NCBI GenBank assembly: GCA_020736575.1
Contig: JAGPYM010000004.1
Location: 1,612,001 to 1,676,000 of the forward strand
Direction: 5' to 3'
DNA length: 64,000 bases
Source: Thelonectria olida
Lineage: Eukaryota; Ascomycota; Sordariomycetes; Hypocreales; Nectriaceae
Shown piece by piece: positions 11,419 to 23,221 of the stretch. Position 1 is the stretch's first letter, and each line of letters begins with the position of its first letter. The position numbers and the translations under genes are program-made. A model generated the notes under the pieces. That model ran no database searches. It had not been told where the DNA came from and worked only from the letters and a program-made list of their open reading frames with translations.

Positions 11419-13793
11419 ATGTCCGACAGCATGGACATTGATGTCGAGGTTGACACGAGCACGGACTTGCATCGCGATACGCAAGTGCGTACCAGTGGCA
11501 TCAAAAGGAAGGCCGACGGCGAGTCCGAAGACTCAAACCCTGCTCGAAGAATTAAGGCAAGCAAAACACGCACCCCAACGGTTCCCTACCCGTCTGCGTA
11601 CCTCTCCGCCTCGTCTCACTTCAACTTGGTTGGTGCCTCGGCTAACCTCTCCGAGATCTGCAGGCCTTGGACCCTTCCGTGGTCAACAAGATAGCAGCTG
11701 GGGAGATCATTGTTGCTCCAGTTCATGCACTCAAAGAGCTGATAGAAAACGCTGTCGATGCCGGATCCACATCCCTGGAGATCCTCGCCAAAGATGGCGG
11801 CCTGAAACTCCTTCAGATCACTGATAATGGCAGTGGCATACAGGTATCTTCTTTTGTTCTCCCGTATTTGACTCCAAGGCTGACAAGATATCAGAAAGAA
11901 GACCTGGCCATCCTCTGTGAGCGCCACACTACCTCCAAAATCACGAGCTTTGAGGACCTTGCCTCCATAGCCACGTATGGTTTTCGAGGCGAGGCTCTAG
12001 CCAGTATCAGTCACATTGCACATTTGACCGTAACTACCAAGACCAAAGATTCCGATCTCGCCTGGAGAGCCACTTACCTCGATGGAAGGCTGGCTCCACA
12101 CAAGCCCGGTCAGTCTGCTGAGCCCAAGGGTGTCGCAGGACGGCCGGGCACACAGATTACAGTTGAGGACTTGTTCTACAATACCCCTACTCGTCTCAGG
12201 GCGTTCCGGTCTAAGGCTGACGAGTTCAACAAAATCATTGACATGGTCGGAAGATATTCCGTACACTGCGCGGGAGTTGGTTTCACATGCAAAAAGGCCG
12301 GCGAGTCTTCTACCAGTCTTTCCATTCAAGCCCGGGCTACGGTCATCGATCGCATCCGCCAGATCTATGGAAGTAGCGTCGCCAACGAACTTCTGAAGTT
12401 TGAGACCTCGGAGGATCGCTGGGGTTTCAAGGCGGAGGGCTATGTGACGAATGCGAATTACTCCGTCAAGAAGACCACCCTTCTTCTCTTCATCAACCAT
12501 CGTTGCGTTGAATCTACCCATATCAAAAAAGCCATCGAGCAGACATATGTGAGCTTTCTGCCCAAACAAGGCCATCCATTTATCTACTTGAGCCTGGAGA
12601 TTGATCCAGCTCGAGTGGATGTCAACGTCCATCCGACTAAACGGGAGGTCCATTTTCTCAACGAAGACGAGATTATCCAGGCAATATGCGAGCACATTGC
12701 AACAAAGCTTGCTGCCGTTGACACTAGCCGTACATTCATGACTCAGACCCTCCTCCCTGGTGTGAGGGCTCTAGACTCGCCTCGAACGGATAGCGATAGT
12801 ACTCCTAGCAGGTCAACTCCATTAGCCAAGAGGCCAAGACGGAACTCCAATGATCTAGTACGGACTGATACGGCTGAACGAAAAATCACGTCCATGTTTT
12901 CTCGATCTGATACCGCTCAATCAACCTCTACAGCTCGTGCAGAACAGCCCCCGGCTGCTCCTGAAAAGATTGACTACGAAATCATTGATCGAAACTCTGT
13001 TTCCTGTCGGCTCAGCAGTGTCAAGGAACTTCGAGCTGAAGTTCGCGAGGACATGCATAACGAACTAACGGAAATATTCGCATCCCATACATTTGTTGGA
13101 GTTGTCGACGATCAACGTCGATTGGCGGCAATCCAAGGAGGCGTCAAATTGTACTTGGTCGACTATGGGCATGCTTGCTACGAATACTTTTACCAGCTTG
13201 GGCTAACAGACTTCGGTAACTTCGGTACCATACGCTTCAGTCCTGCACTTGACTTGCGGGAATTGCTCTGTATGGCCGCAGAGGTGGAGAAGAAGGCTGT
13301 CAGCTCTGCCGGTGATGACTTTGATGTTGGAGCCCTCGTCGACCGCGTGGCAAACCAGCTGGTTGAACGTCGAGAGATGCTCCAAGAGTACTTCTCGCTC
13401 GAAATTTCCCCCGTCGGCGAACTCATCTCCATTCCGCTTCTCATAAAGGGGTACACACCACCCCTTATCAAACTCCCGCAATTCCTACTCCGTCTTGGGC
13501 CCAATGTCGACTGGTCAGACGAAAAGGGGTGCTTTGATAGTTTTCTCCGCGAGCTCGCCACCTTATATGTTCCGGAGCCATTGCCTGCCTTGCCGGGTGA
13601 TGAGGCGAGTCTTCACGCGGAAGACATCCCCGAAGAGGTTCGGCAGCGCCGGCAACATGTCCGTTACGCGGTGCAAAATGTTTTCTTTCCGGCGTTCAAA
13701 GCGAGACTGGTAGCAACAGAGTCGCTGATGGAGAGTGGTGTGCTAGAGGTTGCCAGCCTAAAGGGCTTATACCGGGTGTTTGAGAGGTGTTGA
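11419..13793 (+). CDS. MLH1: DNA mismatch repair ATPase MLH1
   Basis: MutL homologue that pairs with PMS1/MLH2/MLH3 partners in the nucleus to couple mismatch recognition by MutS proteins to strand excision. Exons 11419-11556, 11664-11843 and 11895-13793 give 738 aa, the usual size. A fungal N-terminal extension (1-46) precedes the GHKL ATPase. Motif I (ENAVDAG, about 75-81), motif II (DNGSGI, about 100-105) and motif III (GFRGEAL, about 135-141) are intact. The transducer domain with VNVHPTKREVHF follows, then a Ser/Thr/Arg-rich linker and a C-terminal dimerisation domain ending in FERC, the conserved MLH1 terminus. Intron 1 is a GC-AG intron (AAG|GCAAGC ... CTGCAG). Intron 2 is 51 nt with no in-frame stop, so an unspliced transcript stays open. 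Confidence 0.96.
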
Positions 13794-14060
13794 TACGGGT
13801 CATCATGGCGAATTTGATTTAATGGTTGTTTTTTATGGTAGTAATGGGTCTGGCTGCTTCAACGGGATTAACTGGGGAATCTAGGTACGCACCAGGTACA
13901 TACAATGTGATGTAACAACTGCCCGTGACTGTCTGGTCGGTACATCTCTATATCATAAATCAGGCACCAAGGTGATGTGTCAGGAACAAGACGAATCATC
14001 CAGTTGTCATTAATCTACCAAAAACTTTTCCCATTTTCATTGCTCAATTCCGATCCAGGG

Positions 14061-16104
14061 CTATTTTGCCCTGGGCATGTTCTTTCGCTTGTACGACAAG
14101 AATCGACTCAGGTTCACAACAGCCTCATCGGCCCGCTGGCGCAGCTCTTCCTGCGTCTGCTTATTAATCGTCTTAAGCATTCCGCGTGCCTTGGGGAGCG
14201 CCTCCTCCAGGTGCTTGAGGAAGTTGTCCTTCCAGAAGACGTCGTGGTCATAGGCGTAGTCCTCGTTGCCGTAGATGTCGAAGAGCTGGTTGAGTGCTTC
14301 CACGGCGTCGGCGGCGGGCGTCTTGTCCGGGAGGCCGGCGAGGAGTGTGATAAGGAAGGTGCCGATGTCGCGGTTGCGGTCGGTAGGGGCAGGGTCCAAG
14401 GCAAGCTGACCGAGGACGCCGACGCACTTGACGCCGAGGGCTTGGAAGGGATCCTCGGCGTTTTGGGCGGCGGGGGCTCCCTTGGTGGCCTGGTAGAGGG
14501 CGATGAAGCGGCGGTGCTCGTCGCCGGCGAGTGGGACGTCGGTGCCGCGAAGGGAGCGGGCGACGGCCCATGCAAGGCTGGTGACGTGGGTAGCGAGGGC
14601 GACGTCGGCGGTGTCGGTGGCGAGGATGGGGGCGATGACCTTTGTCCAGAGGGCTTTGCCAGCGGGTTGCCAGGCGTTCTGGATGGAGGCGTTGTGCGAG
14701 TCGGAGAAGTCGATGATGGAGACGGACCAGGCGATGTTGTTGAGGGCGGAGAGGGCGAGGCCTTGAAGACGAATGCTGGCGTCATCGTTGGGTGAGAGGG
14801 AGGCGATGCGGATGAGTTCTGGGAGAGCGGTTTGGATGATGGCTTTGAGGATGGGAACGCTGTCGATATTGCCCTCCTCTTCATCGTCGTTGGCGCCCGT
14901 GACCATATCCATGTCAGCTTCCAACTCGTCTTGGTCCATCTCGTCATCTTCGTCCTGGCCCTCACCCTCGGGTCCCTCTCCATCGGAATCGGCTCCGTCA
15001 GCATCGTCCATCTCCTCGTCGTCTTTGGCGTCTCCATTTGCAAGCTTGGGTAGTTCGGGGGGCGCATCTCCAGAAGCATTCAAGCTCGTTCCGATAGAGG
15101 CGAGAATCTCTAGGGCCAGTTGCTGGCACTCGAGGGGGTTTGCCCAGCCCGTGGCGTCAACGGGCGGCTGGCCGGGTTGGAACGAGCTGATGACCTTTGA
15201 AAGACTAGGAATGAGAGATGAGTCGTCGGCAGGGAGAACCATGTCAGCTCCGTCGAGAGATATGAAGAGGTTATGAAGAACACCGCAAGCCAAGACGCCG
15301 TCGCTGGAGGGATCCTCGCGAAGAGCCATCAGGGTATCATAGCAACGGGCCTCCTTGGAACTGACAATCTTGTCGGCCAGTTGTTCGTTGTCCTCGCAGA
15401 GAATCATCAAGCAGGCGAGGGCGTCGCTACGTAGCGCCACGACGTCGGGAATGTGTGAGAGCTCGTTGGAGCTGACGAGGAAGAGGAGGCGAGTGATGGT
15501 GGGATTGGCAGCGATGGCCTCGAGGATTTCATCTTGAGCCTCGGCCAGGGCGGTTAGAAGGGAGATTAGGGATTGCACAATGCTCAGAACTGTGGACTGT
15601 TCGGCCTTTGCCTTTTTCTGAAATTCCAACTCCTTGGACAACAGGAGCTCTGAGACCTTGGACAGCGTTAGTCAGTGTAGATGGACGAGATGAGTTTGGG
15701 AGTTCCCTTACTGATTTGGCCGCAAACTGGATTGCAGTGATAATGTCTAGTCTGTACAGGTGAACACAGAAGTCGGGCTCCTCCTCTCTCGCAAGGACTT
15801 GAAGAATGCCCCATCCGGCGGCGCGGCTCTCGAGGGCAGCATCAGTGAGAGTCTGTGTGAGAATAGTGTGAACAATCTGTTCGCGGAGGAGGAGCTTGCG
15901 GCACTTTTCGTCTTGGATGATGTTTGAGACGGCAGCGGCAGCGGCAGAGCGCGACTTGGGGTCGGCGCTCTTCAAGTCCTGGATGACGGGGAGAATCTTT
16001 TGTTCTCTGAGAGCGGCGAGTTCAGGGTCCGAGGGGGGCTTGACGGTTTTTGCCATGGGGTTTTTTCGATGGGCGTTGGCCCTGTTTCTTCGAGATTTTC
16101 CCAT
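14061..16104 (-). CDS. SYO1: Symportin SYO1, ribosomal protein L5/L11 import adaptor
   Basis: ARM/HEAT-repeat adaptor that in the known family escorts newly made uL18 (Rpl5) and uL5 (Rpl11) into the nucleus through a transportin and delivers them for 5S RNP assembly. Exons 15712-16104 and 14061-15656 on the minus strand give 662 aa. The basic N-terminus (MGKSRRNRANAHRK) fits a nuclear import signal. Helical repeats begin at about residue 28. A long acidic insert (Asp/Glu-rich, DDEEMDDADG and following) sits near the middle, as in the family, and further alpha-helical repeats follow to the end. The 55-nt intron has a CTAAC branch site and ends in AAG. It is convergent with MLH1, with 267 bp between the stops. 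Confidence 0.9.
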
Positions 16105-17473
16105 GGTGTCGTATGGACGACCGGCGTGTTTGTTATTTAGGTGAGAGAAGTGTCGACGTAATTGGACGTTATGTGTTGTAAGACGATATCCCCCAGTATA
16201 TCGGGCTTTGTTGGTGCGTTGATGGAGTTGAATTGTGAAATTTTTAGATGTTTTGTGAAGTCGTGCCCCACCAACCAAAGCGCACGACGAGTCAACGACG
16301 GTTGCTGGTGTGTACGGACTTCTATCCAGCGTTTCCGCCACCAATCAGCCAAAGCATGTATAATCCATAAGAGTTATAGAGAAAGCGATATAAATTAACG
16401 GCATCTATTCTGTGTTTTCCCTATCTTCAGAAGTGCTCGTTTAACACTAACTGGAATTAACTACTAATATTCGACTGAAGAGTCCAACAGTCTAAAATTT
16501 GGTCGGGTCCAGGGTAGGCGCCTTGCTAGCTGTCGCTTTATCTGCCTCCTGTGCCAACAAATTATTAGAGGATTTGTGACATGTGTAAAGAAGCATTTCA
16601 TGAGTCTTGTCTTTCAAATGGGGTGACATGGAGCTGCAATGGAACGTGGTGGTGATTGAAGTGCGAGGAAGGGAATTTGCAGGCTGAACGAGACCTGCCG
16701 CCTTTCCCTGATGACCAACCAACTGCTTTCTTCACTCGTACGTAGCAATGGATGCGGGGGAATTCGCCTTCATTATTGACTGTACATTATTAGAGACAAG
16801 CGATTTGTTCGTAAGGGGACCCTTAAATTTCCTTCACGTCTGGGCGCCGAGACCCTGCATTGGTTTCACATTGGTCCAAGGTGACGATCGAGACAACGGT
16901 CTTCTGGCCGTTCACTTATCTCGAAGCGCCGCCCAGGTATCAACACCTTCCAGAACTGGATAGAAAATGGCTAAGCAACTGGACAATCAGACGGAGCAGA
17001 GCAGAAATCAATTCAGCTGGTTCCAAATTTGGCATCACGGGAGATCTCCCGTCCATCAAGCCACCCCAGATCCACAAGCCACTTGCTGTGATTGCCCCTA
17101 GTGGAGTGCGGCTAACCACTGAAGCTATGACGCTGTACCACTGTGCGGTTCCTTGCAAGAGCTAATAGCACCAGCCACGGCCACGGCCACGCTGTTCCCG
17201 ACAACAACCTTCCCAATCTCAAACACCAACGTGTGTCTCTTCCTTCTGTAATCCCTCCGTCATCCTCTCCACACTTTTCCCTCACCTCGCATCTTGGTCG
17301 CCGCCTGCTGCTTATATCTCCTCGACCTCGCGCGCACCCCACCGAGCCCGAAATGTGACCATCTGTCCTCCGAATCGAACCTCCCATCATCGGCTTCGCA
17401 ATCCCCACGAGCTGGAACGCCACGATACATCCATCATACATCATTATACCCATTCCCTCGTCGCTAGCCTACC
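16105..17473. other. Divergent promoter region, SYO1 and glycosyltransferase-like gene
   Basis: 1.37 kb between two divergent start codons. The part just before 17474 is C/T-rich, like many fungal core promoters. I see no RNA gene or credible ORF. Confidence 0.5.
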
Positions 17474-19684
17474 ATGGCGCACCAACGAGGCAGGCCTGCA
17501 GGCCGCTTCTGGACCGGAGATGAAGAGATGGCTAAGAAGGATGACGACCTCGGTCTGCCAGGTCACCACCGGCACTCCTCTCATCAATGGCAAGGCGCCC
17601 GGCCCCCTCGCCGTCGCGCTCTCTTCCGATTGTTCGCATACGCCGTTTTTATCGTTGTCCTCGTACTCACTGTCATTCGTCTCCTCCCTTCATCTACCGC
17701 CGAACCGAACCGCCCAGCTTCAGAAGGTTCCTCACCGGGGTTTAATGAGAAGCTGAGCCACCAAAAGTCCAAGCAACAGGACAGAAACTATGGCGGGCCC
17801 ATTCAGTTCCCCCAGCTTGGCAAAACACTGCAAAACATTGCTGGCACAGGAGGCAGTTCTGAAAAGAACAGAAATGTCTTGTTTGCGACGGGCAGTCTCC
17901 GCAGCGCTTCCACATTGCTTCCTATGGCATGCCAGATGGCCGCGAACGCGCAGAACCATGTTCACTTTGTGCTGGCAAGCAGGAGCGAGATTACGATGGA
18001 GGATCTCTTCTTAGTAAACGGTATCGACGAATCTTGTAAACTATTTCTGCATGGTAAGGTTCTCTTGGAAGCCTTGATTGAATGAACCATGAACTAATTG
18101 CCTGGTAGATGCCCGCCCCGATAGTGTCGCTATTTCGAGCGATGCTAGAATGAGGCTTGTGGCTGCCCTAGCACTTCGTATGTCTGCTAATCCGATAAAA
18201 GGCTTGGCGTTCTAACTTCCTGGTGACTAGATCACATCACTTCTTACATGCATCCTCAGGCCATCGTTGTCGACTCCAGCGAAGCTGAGGAGGATTATTT
18301 CTTGCGCGCCTTTCGGGACCAAGTGCGTGGCACTAAATCTGCCTTGATTGAGCTACCGGAGAACCCAGTCCCGCGTCTCTCGTGGATCACCAAGCTCGAT
18401 GCTTCGGCACTATCAGGTTCGTTTTCTGGACCTTAGCATTTCTCCCGACTTACTGACACCTTTCAGCGTGGAACAAGGTCGACTTTGACATTGTGGTGCA
18501 GGCGCCTCTGACTGGTTCTGGAAACTTGATCAGACTTCTTTCTTCTCTCAGACGGGCCGACTTGAGTGCCGTGAACCCTCCACACCTCACCATTGAGCTA
18601 CCTTATGCCATTGAAGAGGCTCTGGAAAAGACTCTGGCCAGGTTCAAATGGCCAGCCTACAAAACCGGCGAAGTGCGACATGCGAACATGCTTTCGCTCC
18701 GTCATCGCATTCCCCACAGAAAGATGACCGAGGAGGAGAGCTCTGTTCGCTTTCTGGAATCATTCTGGCCATCGGAACCCCGGACCACGCACGTTCTGGT
18801 TCTGGCACCTCACACTGAGATTTCGCCTCAGTTTTTCCACTGTAAGACCTACATGACCTATTTGAGCGAACCATGTTAACTGGATAGATGTCAAATACAC
18901 CCTCTTGCAGACCTTGTACTCGGGCGCATCCGTGCTGTGGGACTGGAGGGACAACATCATGGGCATTAGTTTCCAATCGCCCACTACTCACCTCGACGCT
19001 ACCACACCCTTCACTATCCCCGAGGGGTCGGATAGCGAGACACCGATCAGATCGTCAGGCCCCTTCCTCTGGCAGTCACCAAGTAGCGACGCGACTCTTT
19101 TCCTCGGAGACAAGTGGATGGAGTTGCACGGCTACGTATCGCAGTTGCTGGAGTCACAGGGCTCGAGGGAAGAGGTGCCGGCCATGCTGGCAAGGAAGGA
19201 TGTGAGCAAGAAGTACCCCGCCTGGCTGGAGTACGTGCTGCAACTTGCTCGCCTTCGGGGCTACGTGACTCTATACCCGAGCCCAGAAACGGCAAAGGTC
19301 ATCATGGGGTCGCACAGCGATCTGGGCAACATCCCCGAGGAGCACCTTGACGACAAGCAGCTCGCCGAAAGCATGGAGAATGGCAAAGAGGACACAGCGA
19401 CATCAGGCTTTGACCCAACTTCACAAGTGGACATGTTGGCGACTTTGCCCAAGGAAGGCCACTTTGTGGAATTGCCTCAGTTGCCTCTTCTCTCCCTGGA
19501 GGGGACGATATCTACGCTTGGCGGTATTAAGACGAATGCACAGGCGCGTGCTAAGCAGTTCCGACGAGAAGTCGGCCAATGTGAGGTGTCGAAAGGAGGG
19601 GAAGACGAGGATGATGAAGATGACGTTACGAAGGCCGACAGACTGGCCCGCGATCTGTTTTGTAAGAATAAGAAAAATGCGTAA
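17474..19684 (+). CDS. Type II membrane glycosyltransferase-like protein
   Basis: Five exons (17474-18053, 18109-18177, 18231-18416, 18467-18841, 18888-19684) give 668 aa with every splice phase matching. The N-terminal cytosolic tail is basic, and one membrane anchor lies at about 52-72 (LFRLFAYAVFIVVLVLTVIRLL), so the catalytic part should face the Golgi or ER lumen. The lumenal part has alternating beta-strand/helix blocks (NVLFATGSLRSASTLLPMAC; HVHFVLASRSEI; FDIVVQAPLTGSGNLIRLL; THVLVLAPHTEISPQFFHYVKY) that resemble fungal proteins annotated as glycosyltransferase family 2. The C-terminus is charged and acidic. I cannot point to a catalytic DxD with certainty, so the enzymatic assignment is by resemblance only. 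Confidence 0.75.
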
Positions 19685-19886
19685 GGGACTGGCCACACTG
19701 GCCCTGCTTGGGATGGGAATTGAATAGCGTTGAGATGTTTTTGATATCATTTTGCATGGCGAAGGCTGCACTCTTTTTAGGCATGGATGGACATGGGTAC
19801 ACATGCATGTGCTCAACACCAAGGGTTCATTAACAGCGTCTTTAAAAGGGACTTGGAATAGGATTGCGTTTATTACTTTTGAAGGG

Positions 19887-20731
19887 CTATGATGACCGTG
19901 TAGAATCGCGCAGGTTGGCGATGACGAGTAAGATGATGCATGTCCCTACGATACATACGGCTGAAAAGCTTAGGACCTGGGTCTTGTGTCAGCGACCGCC
20001 ATGCACCAAGGTCTCATGATGGAGGGGAATGCTACCTACCACATGAGTCTTCCATCCAGTCTGTACGATGGCTGCTCTGCGGCTGTACTTGTTCACAGTT
20101 GCTGTTTCGTCTCGTTAGCGAATGGTAGGGACGGTGATGGGAAGGCGATGGCTTACTGATGTAGTTGCCCAAGCCAGCCAGGAGGGTCATGAGAGACAGG
20201 GCCCAGAAGATGGCTCCAAGAGGCTTGGCCATGCGCAGCTCGATGGTGGTGGGCTCTGATTTCAGGTGGAATGAGAGAGTGATGGCCATGGAGACGACGG
20301 CCATGTAGATGGAGAGGCGGAGGTAGGAGAGGAAGGCTGGGGGGGTGACATGGTTAGTAGAAGGTTCGCAACGGGAGACCACGAAGCAGAAACGAACTTC
20401 TCTCGTTGGCACAATGGTCGCGCGCATCGCTGCTCTCGTTCTCAACGAGCAGCGGGCCAAAGTACGGCCACAGGAAGAAGGCTCTGGACCGGGGCGAGAG
20501 ATTACTGTCGCTATTCCCATCAATGGCAATCAGCATTCGCCTTCGCAAGGTACCAATGCCCTCGGCTGTAAGTGAGAGAAGGACGGGTCACACGCCGCTG
20601 GCGAGGGCGGATGTCGGAGGGCAGACGTACGAATACTCGGCGTCGGTTAGATCGATGGGCCTGGTGAGCGAGGCGATGGGCGCGCAGAAGGCGCGGAAGG
20701 TGAGGTCCTCGTCGTCGATGTTGGAAGCCAT
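19887..20731 (-). CDS. DUF202-domain three-helix membrane protein
   Basis: Small integral membrane protein, about 191 aa. Exons on the minus strand are 20631-20731, 20398-20540, 20157-20336, 20040-20101 and 19887-19976. The DUF202 signature is visible (SDARDHCANERTFLSYLRLS), followed by three hydrophobic helices: IYMAVVSMAITLSF, GAIFWALSLMTLLAGLGNYI and VLSFSAVCIVGTCIILLVIA. The DUF202 fold is also the membrane domain of VTC polyphosphate-polymerase subunits, but this protein has no SPX or catalytic part and its role is unknown. The acceptor of intron 1 is uncertain: a conventional CAG at 20563 breaks the frame, while an AAG that starts exon 2 at 20540 keeps it. The last exon adds the third helix. 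It is convergent with the glycosyltransferase-like gene (202 bp). Confidence 0.8.
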
Positions 20732-21133
20732 TCTCGGGAGATGGCGAAGGAGGGGGAAATGAGAATTGGTCAATGGGTGAAGGGATTGGCGTCAAGGGTT
20801 GAAGGGCATGTGCGTGAAGTGCACGAGTTGATGAGGGCGAAGACGGGCGGCAAAATGATGTCAGTTGGAGTTCCGGTTGCGCGGTTGTCGGGCTCAATGT
20901 GCCGCCCTGGGGAATCGGCACTGTGCCGGTATAGTTCGGGAGCCGCCCGATAACCATAAGTCAACCTCAGACGATCAAGACAAGCAAATAGAAGATGGCT
21001 GGGTATAAGGACAAGAAATGTGTCAAATATTTACGCGTTCTGTAGAAAGGTACCACTATAATACAAACTCTCTCTCTATCCTCTCCCCCCCTATCGACGC
21101 ATCTGAGTGCCAGCCCTCAGAAAGTCAACTCCC
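20732..21133. other. Short intergenic region
   Basis: 402 bp between two minus-strand genes. It should hold the DUF202 promoter and the 3' end of the secreted-protein gene. Nothing else is visible. Confidence 0.5.
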
Positions 21134-22194
21134 TCAAACCATGGGCCAGTTGCCCTGCTCGCACTGGTACTGAGCCGTGCCCAAGATGCCCTTGGCCTCG
21201 TCGTAGTCGATCCACGCCTCGCGGTAGTCCAGGTGCACCTGGTCGTCGCTCGAAACGCCCAGCTTCAGGTAGATGGGGTCCTGCTTGCAGAACGGCAGCT
21301 TCTTGGCCGTGTCCTCGCACTCGGTCGCCACGAAGACGACTGCTCCGCCCGCGACGCCCGTCTTGGTCTGGTACACCGATGTCAGGCACTCTTGCTTGTC
21401 GACCCGGTCCGCGCACCAGCGGCTGTTGAGCACGTTTTCGTGCACCGACGCCTTGGACGTGATACCGCAGGAGCTATGCAAACAAGTCAGCATATACAAG
21501 GCACAGTACAGGCACGCTATTGGGAAGACCTACGTCACCAAATAAGGCACAAACGTCCAGTATCCGCAGTCGTCCAGGCGCTCGGCCGGCTTCTCGCGCA
21601 TCATGCCGTTGGACGTCGTCTTGGAGTCGGACCACGAGAACGAGGCGCCCAGCGTAAAGGCGCCGTGGCCGATCTGCAGGCCGAACGTGGTGGTCTGGCT
21701 GACGGAGACGGTCATGGACTCGTCGAGACGGCAGTGCGAGCCCTTGCCGCAGTAGGTGTTGTCAAAGGGGATCTCCTTGCCGTACTGCCACGAGAGGCTC
21801 TGCTCGCAGTACGACTCGCACTGGGACGAGAGTTGATGAGAAAAACCGCACGAGTCGAATGTGTTTGTGGAGGGGGGGGGGACAACTTACATCGTTCTCG
21901 TTCTCGCTGACGGGACACCAGTGGTCTTCCTGGACCTCCTTCTTCTTGGGGCACTCGGTGTACTCCTGCAACAGGATGTTAGATGGATGGTACAAGAAAG
22001 AGTGAAGGGAGCTCGCGCACCTCGTGCTCGGGGACGGTGAGCGGGTTGAAGCAGGAGTCGTTGATCCACGGGTTGTCGGGCTGGTCGAGTCGAGCGGAGA
22101 GCTTCCCGGTCCGGAGGTCGACCTCGGCCGGAATCGCAATGGCGAGAGCGGCCGGGACGAACAAGGAGGCTTGGAGAGCCGAGGAGAAGAACAT
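21134..22194 (-). CDS. Secreted cysteine-rich protein of unknown function
   Basis: Four exons on the minus strand (22021-22194, 21891-21965, 21534-21820, 21134-21473) give 291 aa. An N-terminal signal peptide is clear: a hydrophobic stretch from residue 2 to about 20 ending in small residues, with mature protein starting near IPAEVD. No further membrane segment or GPI signal is seen. The mature part has 14 cysteines, an even number suited to disulfides, in two groups (about 48-110 and 150-280). Between them is a Ser/Thr-rich stretch of alternating polar and small residues (SQTTTFGLQIGHGAFTLGAS) of the kind that forms amphipathic beta-hairpins. This resembles pore-forming beta-hairpins only in pattern, and I assign no function. 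A candidate extracellular or host-interaction protein. Confidence 0.78.
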
Positions 22195-23221
22195 GTTTGC
22201 CGTGTGAGCTGAAGGTGGATTGGGCGGGTGTCTTGGAGTGTGACTGCCGATGAGGATGGGATGAAAAGAACCGACAATGCTGATGCCGTGACTGTCTTTT
22301 ATATCTTTCACCTTCATCGAGAGTCTTGGCGAAGCATCCATAGTTGGATGTCCTCAGTTCATGGTCTCTGCCCGCGGCCAGCAACACCACGACTCCTTCC
22401 ATTTCATACCCGCACAATACCACGAGATATTGGACTCTAGGATCGAATCCTTCCAAACGTTCTCTGCATCCTCTCTCATATTCCTTCAGCGGATAACACC
22501 GAGATGACATGTCTGCGAAACCCCAGCAGGAGGCGGGCCCTCCTCTCCACGGCAGCTCTCATATGAACGGACGGCTTTGCTGTGGATATTGCACATCTTC
22601 ATCATGTTTGGCGCAGGTCCGATGTCTCGGGGCAAGGTCGGATGATTATGCTTGGTTATGCTTAATGGAGCAACGTGATTGATCCATGAGAAGGAACATG
22701 TGCTCATTTGGACATATCAGACACTGTCCAAAAGAACCCCAGGCGAGAGCAACGAAACAGACCAAACCACTCGAATATGAAACACAGTCTCGTACAGCCG
22801 GCCAGTGAGCAACTGCCGTCGCAGCTTGTTCGCGAACCGTGCGCGTCTCTTCTCGTCCGCTTCCATCGAGCCCCCGTAGAATCCTTCCATCCAAATACGA
22901 CAAGGATTGCACAAATATCCCTACAGGGCTTGATGTCTATGCGGAAGGCCATGGCCAAGCCAGCGATTATAACCCGATTCGATATCGATGGATTAGACTA
23001 TCCGACTTCGATCCGACGTTGGTTCAGGCAGCAGAATAAGACAACAGGGATATATCCTGAGGACCTTATTCTGTACTTTATATCATCCATGTCGAGCAGC
23101 AGGCCTTTAATCCTATCCGTCATCTTCCCTTCTATCGACTCCCAAAGAACAACTCTTCCGCTTTTGGTTGGCCCTCGTACGCCTGTTTCGCCCGGCTCAT
23201 GTATGACATGTATGTATCCAT
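22195..23221. other. Intergenic region
   Basis: 1.03 kb upstream of the secreted-protein gene and downstream of the ABC ATPase. It presumably holds the promoter of the former. No ORF with support. Confidence 0.5.

Noticed and set aside
13977..14795. 272-aa plus-strand ORF antisense to SYO1
   Set aside because: It is Gly/Val/Asp-rich mirror sequence of the SYO1 coding strand, with no domain; SYO1 itself is well supported.
14114..15079. 321-aa minus-strand ORF in another frame of SYO1
   Set aside because: Its Ser/Pro/Thr-rich low-complexity product is a frame shadow of SYO1.
21107..21910. 267-aa plus-strand ORF antisense to the secreted-protein gene
   Set aside because: It crosses the introns of the minus-strand gene and has no domain; the spliced minus-strand protein has a signal peptide and paired cysteines.
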